In this document: positions 17,902-27,914 of the stretch, piece after piece | Layout of the letters: every line of letters starts with the position of its first letter | Position numbering within the stretch: position 1 is the first letter of the stretch | NCBI GenBank assembly: GCA_002844335.1 | Contig: CP019154.1 | Location: forward strand, 1,922,001-1,986,000 | DNA from: Haloarcula taiwanensis | Lineage (GTDB): Archaea; Halobacteriota; Halobacteria; Halobacteriales; Haloarculaceae | Direction of reading: 5' to 3' | DNA length: 64,000 bases | Made by a program: the position numbers and the translations under genes | The notes under the pieces: model-generated | Told to the model about the DNA's origin: nothing | Database searches by the model: none | What the model saw: the letters and a program-made list of their open reading frames with translations, nothing else

Positions 17902-18333
17902 TCACTCGCTCCGCTCGTCGAGAATCCGGTCGATGATGTCCCCCGTCGAGAGCAGTCGGTCGGACGCGTGGGCCTCCAGCGGGCTGGCCCGGCGGACCTC
18001 ACAGTCGATACCCCGGGCGGACAGCGCTGCTTCGAGTTGGTCGTCGTCGTGGTGCTGGTCGTACCCAAGCGCGATGATGTCCGGTTCGATGCGTTCGATC
18101 GGGACAAAGATATCTTCCGAGTGGCCGAGATGTGCTTTATCGACGGGTTTGAGTGCGCTGACCATCTCTCGCCGTTGCTCGTCCGGGACGACCGGCGGCT
18201 CCTTGTGCGTGACGTTGACCGACCGGGCCACGATGACGTGCAGTTCGTCGCCCATGTCGGCGGCGTCTGCGAGGTAGTGGGCGTGGCCTGGGTGCAGGAT
18301 ATCGAACGTGCCCTGTGCGACGACGCGGGTCAC
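17902..18333 (-). CDS. ribL: FAD synthetase RibL (cytidylyltransferase family)
   Basis: 143 aa from a GTG start. The [14 protein letters not shown] motif carries the HxGH signature of nucleotidyltransferases, and a later [13 protein letters not shown] block and the C-terminal STGDIIDRI (ISTS-like) complete the active site. The archaeal RibL family makes FAD from FMN and ATP; the sequence alone cannot exclude a CTP-using paralogue. The start overlaps the stop of the JAMM gene in GTGA, so the two are coupled. Confidence 0.9.
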   Translation of the reverse strand: MTRVVAQGTFDILHPGHAHYLADAADMGDELHVIVARSVNVTHKEPPVVPDEQRREMVSALKPVDKAHLGHSEDIFVPIERIEPDIIALGYDQHHDDDQLEAALSARGIDCEVRRASPLEAHASDRLLSTGDIIDRILDERSE

Positions 18334-18827
18334 TTGTCGAACTCCTCCTCGCGCAGTTCGGCGTCGATGTCGGCCTGGTCGAAATCGAAGAAGGACTCCT
18401 CGGGCGGCTCGACGTCCAGCACCGGGAGGTCGACCTCGCTCCCGTCGCTGTCGAAGGCCTGCCAGTCGTCGCGGCCGTACGGGTAGCCGACAATGATGTG
18501 GACGTCGCCGCGGCCGAACGTGGCCAGGTCGGCGTCGCTGGGCTGGAGGACGCCGTTCGGGTGGGAGTGAATCGATCCCGCCGCTCGCATGTCGTTTGGC
18601 ACCATGCTCGTCTTGACGGTCGCGCTGACCGGGTTCGACTCCGTTCCCGGAATGACTAGTACGTCGGTCAGCACCGTGCCGTCGTCGTCGAGCCCGAGCT
18701 TGCTGGCGTCATCGCCCCGGAGAAAGCCCATATATTCGTTGGGATGGGCCTCCTCGGAGGCTGCGAGCGCGAACTCGAGTGCGGACTCTGCGATCCCGAG
18801 TATCCCGCCCGTTCGGAACAACCCCAT
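18330..18827 (-). CDS. JAMM/Mov34 (MPN) metalloprotease-like protein
   Basis: 165 aa from ATG 18827. The JAMM zinc motif is complete: E31, then H87-x-H89 and S97-x-x-D100 in [16 protein letters not shown]. In haloarchaea such proteins include desampylases that cut ubiquitin-like SAMPs from their targets, so a deconjugating peptidase is the natural reading. The C-terminus is an acidic tail. It is coupled to ribL by a 4-bp overlap; the functional reason is not clear. ATG 18827 is chosen because upstream in-frame sequence falls in the promoter region of the divergent DHH gene. Confidence 0.88.
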   Translation of the reverse strand: MGLFRTGGILGIAESALEFALAASEEAHPNEYMGFLRGDDASKLGLDDDGTVLTDVLVIPGTESNPVSATVKTSMVPNDMRAAGSIHSHPNGVLQPSDADLATFGRGDVHIIVGYPYGRDDWQAFDSDGSEVDLPVLDVEPPEESFFDFDQADIDAELREEEFDK

Positions 18828-18921
18828 ATCACGCAGTCGGGTCGGACGCTTTTTACGCGTTGTGTTCGGCCCTCCGCGGATTCCGAAGAGTACAAACGGG
18901 GGAGCACCGAAGGATTGACAA

Positions 18922-20835
18922 ATGTCTTCGCCAACTGGCACCGGTGACGGTGCGACGGTCCCCGACGGCGGGACCATCGTCTACGATCTCGCGGACCAAT
19001 GTACGTCCGATGATCTCGAAGAAGGCGCACTGTATCACGCAACTGTCAACGGCACCGTCGAATACGGCGTGTTTGTCGATCTCTCCGATGCTGTCTCCGG
19101 GCTCGTCCACGACTCTAATCTCTTGGGCCAGTACGACGTGGGCGACGACCTCATCGTCGAACTCGGCGAGATCCGCCCCGACGGCGACCTGAGCTTCGAG
19201 GAAGTACGGGTCGCCGACTACGAGGACGAGCGCGTCGTCCACGGCGACGCGACCACCGTCGCCGACCTCGCCGACGCGACCGGCGAGACGGTCATCATCG
19301 AGGGCCAGGTCGTCCAAATCAAACAGACCGGCGGTCCCACAGTGTTCCAGGTCCGTGACGAAACCGGCATCGTCCCGTGTGCTGCCTTCGAAGAAGCTGG
19401 CGTCCGCGCCCATCCCGACGTGGAGATCGACGACATCGTCCGCGTCTCGGGCCGGGCCGAAGAGCGCGACGACGGCCTGCAGGTCGAGGCCGAGTCGTTG
19501 ACTGTCCTCGACGGCGACGCGGCTGCCGACGTGGAGAGCGACCTCGACGCCGCGCTGGCCGAGGCCGCCGAACCAGCCGACGTGGAGCCGCTCGTCGAGT
19601 GGCCCGCTTTCGAGAAGCTGTGGGACGACCTTCGTGAAGTCGCGACGGAACTCCGAAAGACGGTGCTCTCGGGCCGTCCGATCCGGATGCGCCACCACGC
19701 CGACGGCGACGGACTCTGTGCAAGCGTCCCGCTACAGGTCGCGCTGGAATCGTTCATCGCCTCCCAGTACGAGGACGCCAGCGCGCCCCAGCACCTCCTC
19801 AAGCGCCTGCCGAGCAAGGCCCCCTACTACGAGATGGAGGACGTGACCCGAGACCTCAACTTCGCGCTAGAGGACCGCACCCGCCACGGCCAGAAGCTCC
19901 CGATGCTGCTGATGCTCGACAACGGCTCGACCGAAGAGGACACGCCGGCCTACCGCAACCTCCGGCACTACGACATCCCGGTTGTCGTTGTCGACCATCA
20001 CCATCCGGACCCGGAGGCCGTCGAACCGCTCATCGAACAACACGTCAATCCCTACCTCCACGACGAGGACTACCGCATCACGACGGGCATGCTCTGTGTC
20101 GAACTCGCCCGGATGATAGACCCCGACCTCACTGAGGACCTCGCGCACGTTCCCGCCGTCGCCGGCCTCTCGGACCGCTCGGAGGCCGAGGCGATGCGCG
20201 ACTACATCGACCTGGCGAGCGAGCAGGGCTACGACGAGACCGACCTGCGGGACATCGGCGAGGCACTCGACTACGCGACCCACTGGCTGCGCTACAACTC
20301 CGGCGAACAGCTCATCACCGACGTGCTAAACGTCGACTGTGACGACCGGGACCGCCACGGAGAAGTCGTCGACTTCCTGGCCGAGCGGGCCGAACGCGAC
20401 GTCGAGGACCAGCTCGACGCCGCCATGAGCCACGTCGAACACGAGCGCCTCGACAACGGCGCACACCTCTACACCATCGACGTGGAGAACCACGCCCACC
20501 GATTCACGTACCCCGCCCCCGGCAAGACCACCGGCGAAATCCACGACCGGAAGGTCGCGGAGACCGGTGACCCCGTCATCACCATCGGCTACGGCCCGGA
20601 CTTCGCTGTCCTGCGCTCGGACGGTGTTCGTCTGGACATCCCGCGGATGGTCACCGAACTAACCGAAGAAGTCGACGGTGGCGGCGTCTCTGGGGGCGGC
20701 CACCTCGTTGTCGGCTCCATCAAGTTCGTCAAGGGCCGCCGCGAGTCGGTCATCGACGCTCTCGTCGAGAAGATGGCCGAAGCCGAGATCGACGAGGACC
20801 TCGGAAGCTCGACGGCGCTGCCCGAAGAAGTATAG
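18922..20835 (+). CDS. S1/OB-fold DHH-family phosphoesterase (RecJ-like nuclease)
   Basis: 637 aa. Domains in order: an S1-like RNA-binding fold (about 30-100, with VEYGVFVDLSDAVSGLVH), an OB fold (about 105-190), then a DHH domain. The metal motifs are intact: MRHHADGDGLCA around residue 256-267, a D-x-G-S block (MLDNGSTEED), and VVVVDHHHPD around 354-363. The C-terminal DHHA1 part ends in GGGHLVVGSIKF. Archaeal relatives are RecJ-like 5'-3' exonucleases active on DNA or RNA. It is divergent from the JAMM gene and convergent with the phospholipase D-like gene. Confidence 0.9.
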   Translation: MSSPTGTGDGATVPDGGTIVYDLADQCTSDDLEEGALYHATVNGTVEYGVFVDLSDAVSGLVHDSNLLGQYDVGDDLIVELGEIRPDGDLSFEEVRVADYEDERVVHGDATTVADLADATGETVIIEGQVVQIKQTGGPTVFQVRDETGIVPCAAFEEAGVRAHPDVEIDDIVRVSGRAEERDDGLQVEAESLTVLDGDAAADVESDLDAALAEAAEPADVEPLVEWPAFEKLWDDLREVATELRKTVLSGRPIRMRHHADGDGLCASVPLQVALESFIASQYEDASAPQHLLKRLPSKAPYYEMEDVTRDLNFALEDRTRHGQKLPMLLMLDNGSTEEDTPAYRNLRHYDIPVVVVDHHHPDPEAVEPLIEQHVNPYLHDEDYRITTGMLCVELARMIDPDLTEDLAHVPAVAGLSDRSEAEAMRDYIDLASEQGYDETDLRDIGEALDYATHWLRYNSGEQLITDVLNVDCDDRDRHGEVVDFLAERAERDVEDQLDAAMSHVEHERLDNGAHLYTIDVENHAHRFTYPAPGKTTGEIHDRKVAETGDPVITIGYGPDFAVLRSDGVRLDIPRMVTELTEEVDGGGVSGGGHLVVGSIKFVKGRRESVIDALVEKMAEAEIDEDLGSSTALPEEV

Positions 20836-20850
20836 GGTCAGCGCTCGTTT

Positions 20851-22473
20851 TTACGCCTCGAAGGACACGCGGCGAGCGGCGAGTCCGGCGACCACGAGGA
20901 GACTGACCACCGCGGCGAGGACCCCGACCGGCGTGTCGAACCCGCCGGCTGCCCAGTCCGTGTCGAAGACCGCGCCGAAGTAGGCCGCCGCGTCGCTCCC
21001 GTGGAGTACCACCACGACCTCCCGGTTCTCCGTCGCCGCCTGCTCGTTCCAGTTGAGGCTGCCGACGACGACGCGCTCGTCGTCGACGACTGCGCCTTTC
21101 GCGTGTATCTTTTCGTAGCGGCCGTCGGGGTCGGCCACCTTGGCCGCCAGCGCCGCGTCGTTGCGCTTGGCCCACTCCCGGAACCGCTTTGCCGTCCGTG
21201 TGTTCTCCTCGCGGACGTACCACGCGTCACTGAGGAGCAGGCGGACCTCGACGCCGCGGGATGCCGCTCGACGGAGCGCCCGGAGTAGCGGGCTGTCCCA
21301 GTCCCCGACTGTCGGCTGGACGACGTCGACGGAGTCGTCCGCGCTGTCTATCGTCGCGACGAGCTCTCCCTGCGCGTTGTCCGGGGTGACTAGGAGGTCC
21401 GTCCGCCGGACCGTCACCGACTCTGCGGAAAAGCGGGTCTGATACTCCCCAGTTGCCGGCTCTCCGCGCTCGAACTGCCGGCCCCGACGGTACTGCCCCC
21501 ACGACTTGCTGTCCTGCCAGCCGGCGTCGGAACGGAACGTCCGGTTCAGCCCCGCGACGACCCGCGGCTGTGCCGTCACCACGCCCCAGCCCCGACTGCT
21601 GTTGCCGCCGGTACCAGCGGGCTTCCAGTTTTCCGTCAGCACGACGGCCTGCTCGTCGGCGACGGCGTACTTGGCGTGGTGGTAGCGGTATCTGGCGCGC
21701 GAGCCTGTCAATACCCGAACCGGGACGCCGGCCTCGGTCAGCCGGTCGAGGGTGCGGGCTTCCGCGGCGGTGCGGCTACCGACCGGTTCACCTTCGAGAA
21801 GGACGCGGACTGTCGCGCCGCGGCGCTGGGCGGCGATGAGGGCGTCGGCGACCCTGGCCGAGGAGAGTGTGTACCCGGCCAGGTACACCCGCTCGTCGGC
21901 GTCTCGGATCGGCCGAATCGGAGCAGCGGGTGTATCCGGCAGCGTGAACGCACGGACCTCGCCACCGGCGGCCCTGACGACGGGGCGGTCGGTCGCGCCA
22001 AGCGGCCGCCAGCGGACGACCGAGCCGTGCACGACGCCGAGTTCGCCCTCCGCCGGGTCGGCGTACCGGACGGCGTCGACGGTCCGGTTGCCGCGCTGGA
22101 GTCGGATACGCTCGCCGCTGTTTGCCAGCCCGAGGTGTCCACCGAGGCCCACGACCGGCCAGTCGGTGAGCGTCCGGGTCCGGTTCGGTGCCGTCGAGAG
22201 GACGACGCGCCCGCTGGCGGTCGTGTTCGGAACGGGGGCGGTGCTGTCGCCGTCGGTGACGGCGTACTCCCCGATGTTGGTCTCGTCAGGAATGCTGAGG
22301 ACGACGAACTCCCCCTCGTCGCCGCCGGCGACGGGGTCCGGGTACACCGCGTGAATCGACGGCTCGTCGGGACCGCCGGCCGTCGTCGCGGTCGAAGCGG
22401 CCTGTCCGGTGGCGGTCTGTGGGGCCGTGGCTACGAGGACGAGCACGCAACAGACGAGTGTGAGCGACCGCAT
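20851..22473 (-). CDS. Secreted phospholipase D-like protein, membrane-anchored at C-terminus
   Basis: 540 aa. It has an N-terminal Sec-type signal (MRSLTLVCCVLVLVATAPQT), then a lamin-tail-like beta domain, then two PLD half-sites. These are YHHAKYAVADEQAVVL and KIHAKGAVVDDERVVVGSLN, both HxKx4D. A final hydrophobic helix and a short basic end (ARRVSF) would anchor it, with the active site outside. PLD-family proteins can be phospholipases or nucleases; the tandem HKD plus GSxNW-like motif does not decide which. The gene stands alone. Confidence 0.88.
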   Translation of the reverse strand: MRSLTLVCCVLVLVATAPQTATGQAASTATTAGGPDEPSIHAVYPDPVAGGDEGEFVVLSIPDETNIGEYAVTDGDSTAPVPNTTASGRVVLSTAPNRTRTLTDWPVVGLGGHLGLANSGERIRLQRGNRTVDAVRYADPAEGELGVVHGSVVRWRPLGATDRPVVRAAGGEVRAFTLPDTPAAPIRPIRDADERVYLAGYTLSSARVADALIAAQRRGATVRVLLEGEPVGSRTAAEARTLDRLTEAGVPVRVLTGSRARYRYHHAKYAVADEQAVVLTENWKPAGTGGNSSRGWGVVTAQPRVVAGLNRTFRSDAGWQDSKSWGQYRRGRQFERGEPATGEYQTRFSAESVTVRRTDLLVTPDNAQGELVATIDSADDSVDVVQPTVGDWDSPLLRALRRAASRGVEVRLLLSDAWYVREENTRTAKRFREWAKRNDAALAAKVADPDGRYEKIHAKGAVVDDERVVVGSLNWNEQAATENREVVVVLHGSDAAAYFGAVFDTDWAAGGFDTPVGVLAAVVSLLVVAGLAARRVSFEA

Positions 22474-22515
22474 CGGGGCGTCTGGCCGCCCTTTCGCATA
22501 AAAAGGTTCCCGGGC

Positions 22516-23787
22516 TCAGGCGCTCGCCGCTTTCTCCGCCTCGGCCTGGACCAGATACGCGCGGTCGTCCGTATAGCGGGCGGCCTCGTCGAGGGCCGCT
22601 TCGGTCCCTATCTGTCGGAGCGCCCACGCGGCGGAGGCGCGAACTGAGTCGCTGTCGTCGGATTTGAGGACGTCGCTCAGCGGCTCGATAGCGCGAGTAT
22701 CCCCAAGTAGGCCGAGGGCCCGAGCCGCGACCGAGCGGACCTCCTCACTGTCAGCGTCGAGCCGATTGGCGACCGGCTGGACCGACTCCGCACTGCCGAT
22801 AGCGCCCAGCGCGCGGAGCGTGACCTTCTGGAGCGCGGGATCGCCGTCGCCGTCGATATAGTCGTGCAGCGTCTCGGTGGCGCGCTCGTCGCCGATTTTC
22901 CCCAGTACCTCGATGGGCCCCTTGTCGCGTTTCTGTGCGCGCTGGTGCATCGCGTCAAAGGCCGGCTCGGCGTCGCTCCCGAGGTTGTACAGGAGGTCGA
23001 CGATGTAGCCGTCGAAGAACTCCGACCCGAGTTTGTCGTAGGCGAACAGCACCTGCTCGAAGTCCCCTTCTTCGGCGTGGAGCTTTGCGGCGTTCCATTC
23101 TGGCGGGAAGTCTTTTCGGTTCTCGTTCGTCAGGATGTCGTAGAACCCACGCGCGTCGAGTTGCTCCTGCACTGTGAGGTCGTCCCAGACTTCGGCATCT
23201 TCGAGCCCCGTTTCTAGCGTCTCGGCCGCTTCGAGAAGGCCCTCGATAGTCTCAGCGTCCTCGTCGGGGTCGAGGTTTGCCGAGTCGATGGCGTCGGCGA
23301 CTGTACTCAGTGCGTCCCCGGCAGCGACGAAATCGCCGCCCGTGTCGGCGTCGTGGTCGACGAACTCCGCGCTTTCGTCGAGGAACGTCTCGACGGCGTC
23401 CTGAGCCTCGGCCTCTCCGTCGTCGGTCCACTCGCTGTCGGTGACAGTGTCGGCGGCGTCGGAAACGATGGCGACGACATCCTCGGCGTAGGGGCCGCGC
23501 TGTGCACCGAGATCGTCGCGGAGGTCGGAGAGCTGTGACTCCAGTTCCTCCCGGGGGTCATCGGCGTCATCGTCGTCCTCGTCGGGTTCGGGCAGGTCAG
23601 CGGCTTCGAGGTCGCTCTCGATGTCGTCGAGGGACGACTCAACGTCGTCGAGGTCGGCTTCCGTCTCTGCGGCCTCTAACGCGTCGCCGGCCTCTGTGAG
23701 ACGCGATTCCAGTTCTTCGGCGGTCACGTCGCTCCCATCTGCCTCGGCGTCGTCCGACGCGTCGGCCTCGTCGTCCCCGTTGCTCAT
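22516..23787 (-). CDS. HEAT-repeat protein with acidic N-terminus
   Basis: 423 aa from ATG 23787. Residues 1-160 are extremely acidic and predicted to be coiled or disordered (DDVESSLDDIESDLEAADLP). From about 260 on there are HEAT/PBS-lyase-like repeats of about 30 residues (LRALGAIGSAESVQPVANRL, ARALGLLGDTRAIEPLSDVL, AWALRQIGTEAAL). Such repeats bind proteins. It is divergent from the NCS2 permease gene, 124 bp apart. No enzyme motif was seen; function unknown. Confidence 0.85.
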   Translation of the reverse strand: MSNGDDEADASDDAEADGSDVTAEELESRLTEAGDALEAAETEADLDDVESSLDDIESDLEAADLPEPDEDDDDADDPREELESQLSDLRDDLGAQRGPYAEDVVAIVSDAADTVTDSEWTDDGEAEAQDAVETFLDESAEFVDHDADTGGDFVAAGDALSTVADAIDSANLDPDEDAETIEGLLEAAETLETGLEDAEVWDDLTVQEQLDARGFYDILTNENRKDFPPEWNAAKLHAEEGDFEQVLFAYDKLGSEFFDGYIVDLLYNLGSDAEPAFDAMHQRAQKRDKGPIEVLGKIGDERATETLHDYIDGDGDPALQKVTLRALGAIGSAESVQPVANRLDADSEEVRSVAARALGLLGDTRAIEPLSDVLKSDDSDSVRASAAWALRQIGTEAALDEAARYTDDRAYLVQAEAEKAASA

Positions 23788-23911
23788 GTCCAAGACTGTG
23801 TCGGAGCGGGCCAAGAGCGTTTTCCTTTCGCGGCGGCGGTTGCGTCCCGTCGCTGCCGGGCCAACGAGCAAAGAATATGTATCGGGAGTTGCAGTGCCAT
23901 GGGTAGCGAGC

Positions 23912-25534
23912 ATGACTGACGCGACACCACCGGACGACGGACAAAACCCGACCACACCGGAGGAACCGGAAACCGCCGGCTTCGTCGAGTACGGCATCGA
24001 CGACAAGCCGCCGCGAAAGCAGGCGATACTGCTCGGCGTCCAGCACTACCTGACGATGATCGGCGCGTCCGTGGCGATTCCGCTCGGACTCGCGGGCGCG
24101 ATGGGCATGTTCGAGGCCGCGCCGGAGCAGGTCGGCCGTCTCATCGGGACGTTCTTCGTCGTCTCCGGCATTGCGACGCTCGCCCAGACGACGCTCGGAA
24201 ACAGGTACCCGATCGTTCAGGGCGGAACGTTCTCAATGCTTGCACCCGGGCTGGCCATTATCGGCGTGCTGGCCCAGCAGGGCGCAGACTGGCAGACCAT
24301 GCTCGTAGAGCTACAGGGGGCCGTCATCGTCGCTGGTATCGTCGAGATGGTAATCGGCTACAGCGGTCTCATGGGAAAGCTGAAGCGGTACGTCGGTCCG
24401 GTCGTCATCGCGCCGGTCATCGCGCTCATCGGCCTCTCGCTGTTTAACGTCCCACAGATAGCGAACCCGAACTTCGGCGACCCGGGGACCGGTCAGAACT
24501 GGTGGCTGCTCGGGCTGACAATGCTCTCGATTATCGCGTGTTCACAGTACCTCGACCGACGCCACCGGGCGTTCAAGCTCTTTCCCGTACTCTTGGGTAT
24601 TCTGTTTGCGTGGACTGTCGCAGCCCTCCTCTCGGTCACCGGCGTCTTTACATCGGGTTCGGTCAGCTACGTCTCGCTCGGTTCGGTCGCGAGCGCACCG
24701 CTTGTCCAGCCCATCTACCCGTTCCAGTGGGGGCTCCCGCAGTTCACGCCGGGTTTCATCGTCGGGATGTTCGCTGGAATGCTCGCCTCCGTCGTCGAGA
24801 GCTTCGGCGACTACCACTCCGTCGCCCGCATCGCCGGCCGCGGCGCGCCGAACAGCCATCGGATCAACGACGGTATCGGCATGGAGGGAGTCGGAAACGT
24901 GTTCGCTGGCATCATGGGCACCGGCAACGGCTGCACCTCCTACACTGAGAACGTCGGCGCAATCGCCATCACCGGCGTCGCGTCCCGCTACGTCGTACAG
25001 ATTGGCGCTGCGGTGATGATTCTGGTCGGCTACTTCGGACCAGCGGGCCAGTTGTTCGCGACCATTCCGTCGCCAATCATCGGCGGCCTCTATATCGTCA
25101 TGTTCGGACAGATCGCCGCCGTGGGCCTCTCACAGCTCAAGTACGTCGACCTCGATGCCAACCGAAACGTCTTCATCGTCGGCTTCGCGCTCTTTGCCGG
25201 TCTCGCAGTCCCTGAGTACATGAGCCAGGTCGGCCAGGGGATGGACGTCGGCGGTGCAACGGCCCTCCAGCAGGGCCTCGCGGCCGTGCCGGTGCTGGGG
25301 AGCGTCCTCGGAACCGATGTGGTTGCGACAACGCTGTTCGTCATGGGCGGGACCGGGATGGTCGTCGGTGGCATTGTCGCCTTCATCCTCGACAACACCG
25401 TGCCCGGGTCCCGCGAGGAACGCGGCCTCGCGGCCTGGGCCGCGCTCACAGAAGACGACAGTGAATACGTCTCAGCAGCAGACCGGATCCGCGGCCGCGG
25501 CGGCGATCGTCCGTCCGCGGTGAGCGACGACTGA
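23912..25534 (+). CDS. NCS2-family purine/pyrimidine permease
   Basis: 540 aa from ATG 23912, with an acidic N-terminal tail of about 35 residues, then about 14 membrane spans. The family signatures are present: QHYLTMIGASVAIPLGL at the first helix, QGGTFSML, VESFGDYHSVARIAG (the conserved Q/E site region of uracil/xanthine carriers) and GCTSYTENVGAIAITGVASR. NCS2 carriers import uracil, xanthine or urate with protons or sodium. The precise substrate cannot be read here. A small membrane-protein gene follows 2 bp after the stop. Confidence 0.93.
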   Translation: MTDATPPDDGQNPTTPEEPETAGFVEYGIDDKPPRKQAILLGVQHYLTMIGASVAIPLGLAGAMGMFEAAPEQVGRLIGTFFVVSGIATLAQTTLGNRYPIVQGGTFSMLAPGLAIIGVLAQQGADWQTMLVELQGAVIVAGIVEMVIGYSGLMGKLKRYVGPVVIAPVIALIGLSLFNVPQIANPNFGDPGTGQNWWLLGLTMLSIIACSQYLDRRHRAFKLFPVLLGILFAWTVAALLSVTGVFTSGSVSYVSLGSVASAPLVQPIYPFQWGLPQFTPGFIVGMFAGMLASVVESFGDYHSVARIAGRGAPNSHRINDGIGMEGVGNVFAGIMGTGNGCTSYTENVGAIAITGVASRYVVQIGAAVMILVGYFGPAGQLFATIPSPIIGGLYIVMFGQIAAVGLSQLKYVDLDANRNVFIVGFALFAGLAVPEYMSQVGQGMDVGGATALQQGLAAVPVLGSVLGTDVVATTLFVMGGTGMVVGGIVAFILDNTVPGSREERGLAAWAALTEDDSEYVSAADRIRGRGGDRPSAVSDD

Positions 25535-25536
25535 CC

Positions 25537-25959
25537 GTGGGCGAGGACGGCGACGGCACGACCGCAGGCACCGAACTACCCGTCGACACCGAGCAGTACA
25601 CGGGCACACTCCGAACCGGCGGGACTATCGTCCTCGGTGCTGACCGCCTTGTGGTCGACCGCGATGACGAGCCGGTGGTCGTCGACCTCGACGACGTGGT
25701 CGAGGTGAGTCTGCAGGACATCGACTGGTTTCTCGCGGTGATGAGCGCCGCGCTGGTCGGGTTCGGCCTGCTGTCGCTCGGCCGGTCCGTCCTCCTCGGC
25801 GGGGCCTTCGCTGTCGCTGGTGCCGTCAGCCTCGCACTCACCTACCGCAAACGGTACGCACTCAGGATACGGGTCGCCGGCCGTGCCGACCCGCTCAGGT
25901 GCTTCCCCGCGGACCCACAGACGTTGCGTGCCGAATTAGAGCAGGTGCTGACCGACTGA
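25537..25959 (+). CDS. Small two-helix membrane protein, unknown
   Basis: 140 aa from a GTG start 2 bp after the permease stop. The N-terminal half has short strands (GTIVLGADRLVVDRDDEPVV), like a PH or GRAM-type fold. Two adjacent hydrophobic helices follow (about 68-105), then a basic strand-rich tail (YRKRYALRIRVAG). The close spacing suggests cotranscription with the NCS2 gene. No family recognised. Confidence 0.7.
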   Translation: MGEDGDGTTAGTELPVDTEQYTGTLRTGGTIVLGADRLVVDRDDEPVVVDLDDVVEVSLQDIDWFLAVMSAALVGFGLLSLGRSVLLGGAFAVAGAVSLALTYRKRYALRIRVAGRADPLRCFPADPQTLRAELEQVLTD

Positions 25960-26005
25960 CCGGAAACCGCCCACACTTACGCCGGTCCCCGTCACAGTGG
26001 GTCGT

Positions 26006-26656
26006 ATGTCCGCAGACAGCGTCCAGTCGCTCATCGACCAGTTACACGACGAAGCCGAGATGGACCGGCCGAACGACCTGACGCCCGACGTCGGCATCAT
26101 CATGGGATCTGACTCGGACCTGCCGACGATGGCCGGCGGGCAGGGCAAGCGGCCGGGAGCTTACGCCGCGCTCGCGGACGAACTCGGCTTCGAGGAACAG
26201 ACGGACTACACCGACGCGCCCGAGAGCCGCTTCACCTTCGAGACGTTCGTCTGCTCGGCCCACCGGACGCCAGATCTGATGTACGCGTACGCGGAGACGG
26301 CCGCCGACCGCGGTGTCGACGTTATTATCGCCGGTGCTGGCGGCAAATCCGCGGACCTGCCGAACATGACCGCCAGCATCGCCTATCCGCTGCCTGTCAT
26401 CGGTGTCCCAGTGCAGGAGAAGTCCGTCGACTCGGTCATCGGGATGCCACAGGGCGCGCCCATCACCGCGGTCGACGCCGGCAAGTCCTTCAACGCCGCG
26501 CTCTCCGCGGTACAGATTCTCGCACGACAGTACGACGAACTCCGTGACCGCCTCGTCTCATATCACGAGGGTCTGCAGACTGACGTCGGCGAGGCGTCAC
26601 GTGATCTCCACGAACTCGGGACGCCCGGATTCAAACGCGAGTACTGGGACGAGTGA
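26006..26656 (+). CDS. purE: N5-carboxyaminoimidazole ribonucleotide mutase
   Basis: 216 aa from ATG 26006. It has the PurE blocks IMGSDSDLPTM, SAHRTPDLMYAYAETA, IIAGAGGKSADLPNMTAS and GVPVQEKSVDSVIGMPQGAP. Between the first two blocks it carries about 25 extra residues compared with bacterial class I PurE. The N-terminus is also extended by about 30 residues. It rearranges N5-CAIR to CAIR; its partner purK is about 13 kb away in this window. Confidence 0.95.
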   Translation: MSADSVQSLIDQLHDEAEMDRPNDLTPDVGIIMGSDSDLPTMAGGQGKRPGAYAALADELGFEEQTDYTDAPESRFTFETFVCSAHRTPDLMYAYAETAADRGVDVIIAGAGGKSADLPNMTASIAYPLPVIGVPVQEKSVDSVIGMPQGAPITAVDAGKSFNAALSAVQILARQYDELRDRLVSYHEGLQTDVGEASRDLHELGTPGFKREYWDE

Positions 26657-26763
26657 ACAGCGGGGGGACACACCTGGGTGGTGTGGCGGATGCAGGGCAC
26701 TTTCGGTCTGAGAGCGCGTCGGCTCTTAAAGACCCACAGGGCCGAAAAACCGAACAATGAACC

Positions 26764-26770
26764 CTTATAT
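26764..26770 (+). promoter_or_regulatory. Candidate TATA box of the nuo operon
   Basis: CTTATATG-like AT-rich sequence 40-46 bp upstream of the nuoA ATG at 26810. It implies a leader of about 20 nt. Confidence 0.4.
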
Positions 26771-26809
26771 GCGAGTACTTCTAACCGACAGACGATAGGA
26801 GATACCGGA

Positions 26810-27223
26810 ATGAGTAATCCATGGATCGCCATCGGCGCGCTCGCGGTCGTGGCACTGGCCATCCCACTGACGATGATGGCAGTTTCGAGCCTCTTGCGGC
26901 CCAGCGTGCCGGAACAAGGCAAACGCACCACCTACGAGTCCGGTGAAGTGCCGACTGGCAGCAGTCGACAGATCAAGTTTAATATCCAGTACTACATGGT
27001 CGCGCTGCTGTTCGTCGTCTTCGACATCGAGACCGTCTTCATTTTCCCGTGGACGGTCATCTACAGCGACGCCGTCGCTGCGGTCGGGATGACCCAGGCA
27101 CTGCTACCGATGGTCGTATTCATCGGAATTCTCGCCGTTGGACTCGGTTGGGCCTGGCGTAACGGTGCAGTTCAGTGGGTGCGCAGTCCGCGCGCCACGA
27201 AGGGGGCAGACACATATGAGTAG
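26810..27223 (+). CDS. nuoA: NADH dehydrogenase-like complex subunit A
   Basis: 137 aa from ATG 26810. Three membrane helices; the loop after helix 1 has the family motif KRTTYESGEVPTGSSRQIKFN, and helix 2 has VVFDIETVFIFPW with the conserved acidic residues. NuoA is a membrane subunit at the quinone site of complex I. It is first in the nuo operon and overlaps nuoB by 8 bp. Confidence 0.95.
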   Translation: MSNPWIAIGALAVVALAIPLTMMAVSSLLRPSVPEQGKRTTYESGEVPTGSSRQIKFNIQYYMVALLFVVFDIETVFIFPWTVIYSDAVAAVGMTQALLPMVVFIGILAVGLGWAWRNGAVQWVRSPRATKGADTYE

Positions 27224-27908
27224 TGACCAGACACCACCGGCTGTCGAAGACGTATCGACACAGGAAGCCCGCATGGGTGACGGGGCCGACGACCGCTTCA
27301 ACTCGACGCTACGCGAGGCGTTCGGGTCGACGCCGTTCATCCTGACCAAGTTCGACAAGTTCATGAACTGGGTCCGGGGCTCCTCGATGTTCATGCTGCA
27401 GTTCGGGATCGCCTGCTGTAGCATCGAGATGATCCACACCTACGCGATCAAGCACGACCTCGACCGCTTCGGTTCGGGGGTGCCACGCGCGTCCCCGCGC
27501 CAAGCGGACGTTATCATCGTCCCGGGGACCATCGTCTCGAAGTTCGCCCCGCGGATGAAGCGTGTCTACGATCAGATGCCCGAGCCGAAGTTCGTCGTCT
27601 CGATGGGATCCTGTACCATTTCCGGCGGCCCGTTCCAGGAAGGGTACAACGTCATCAAGGGCGCGGAAGAGGTCATTCCGGTCGACATCCACGTGCCGGG
27701 CTGTCCGCCACGCCCCGAGGCACTCATCTACGGCGTCGCCAAGCTGCAAGAGCGCATCGCCGAGGGTGAGTCCTCGCCAGTGACCGTCAAGCCCTACGAA
27801 CTGGAGCAGTTCGGTGATCTCGAACAGGACGAGCTCGTGGACAAACTCGCCAGCGAAATCGACGAGGAAGACCTCGTCATGCGGTACAACTGGAACGACT
27901 CTCCATAA
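27216..27908 (+). CDS. nuoB: NADH dehydrogenase-like complex subunit B
   Basis: 230 aa from ATG 27216. The N2 cluster ligands are visible: the adjacent cysteines in [10 protein letters not shown], then [10 protein letters not shown] and [14 protein letters not shown]. Both N- and C-terminal tails are acidic haloarchaeal extensions. It sits between nuoA (8-bp overlap) and nuoCD and passes electrons to the quinone site. Confidence 0.97.
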   Translation: MSSDQTPPAVEDVSTQEARMGDGADDRFNSTLREAFGSTPFILTKFDKFMNWVRGSSMFMLQFGIACCSIEMIHTYAIKHDLDRFGSGVPRASPRQADVIIVPGTIVSKFAPRMKRVYDQMPEPKFVVSMGSCTISGGPFQEGYNVIKGAEEVIPVDIHVPGCPPRPEALIYGVAKLQERIAEGESSPVTVKPYELEQFGDLEQDELVDKLASEIDEEDLVMRYNWNDSP

Positions 27909-27914
27909 CTTGCC

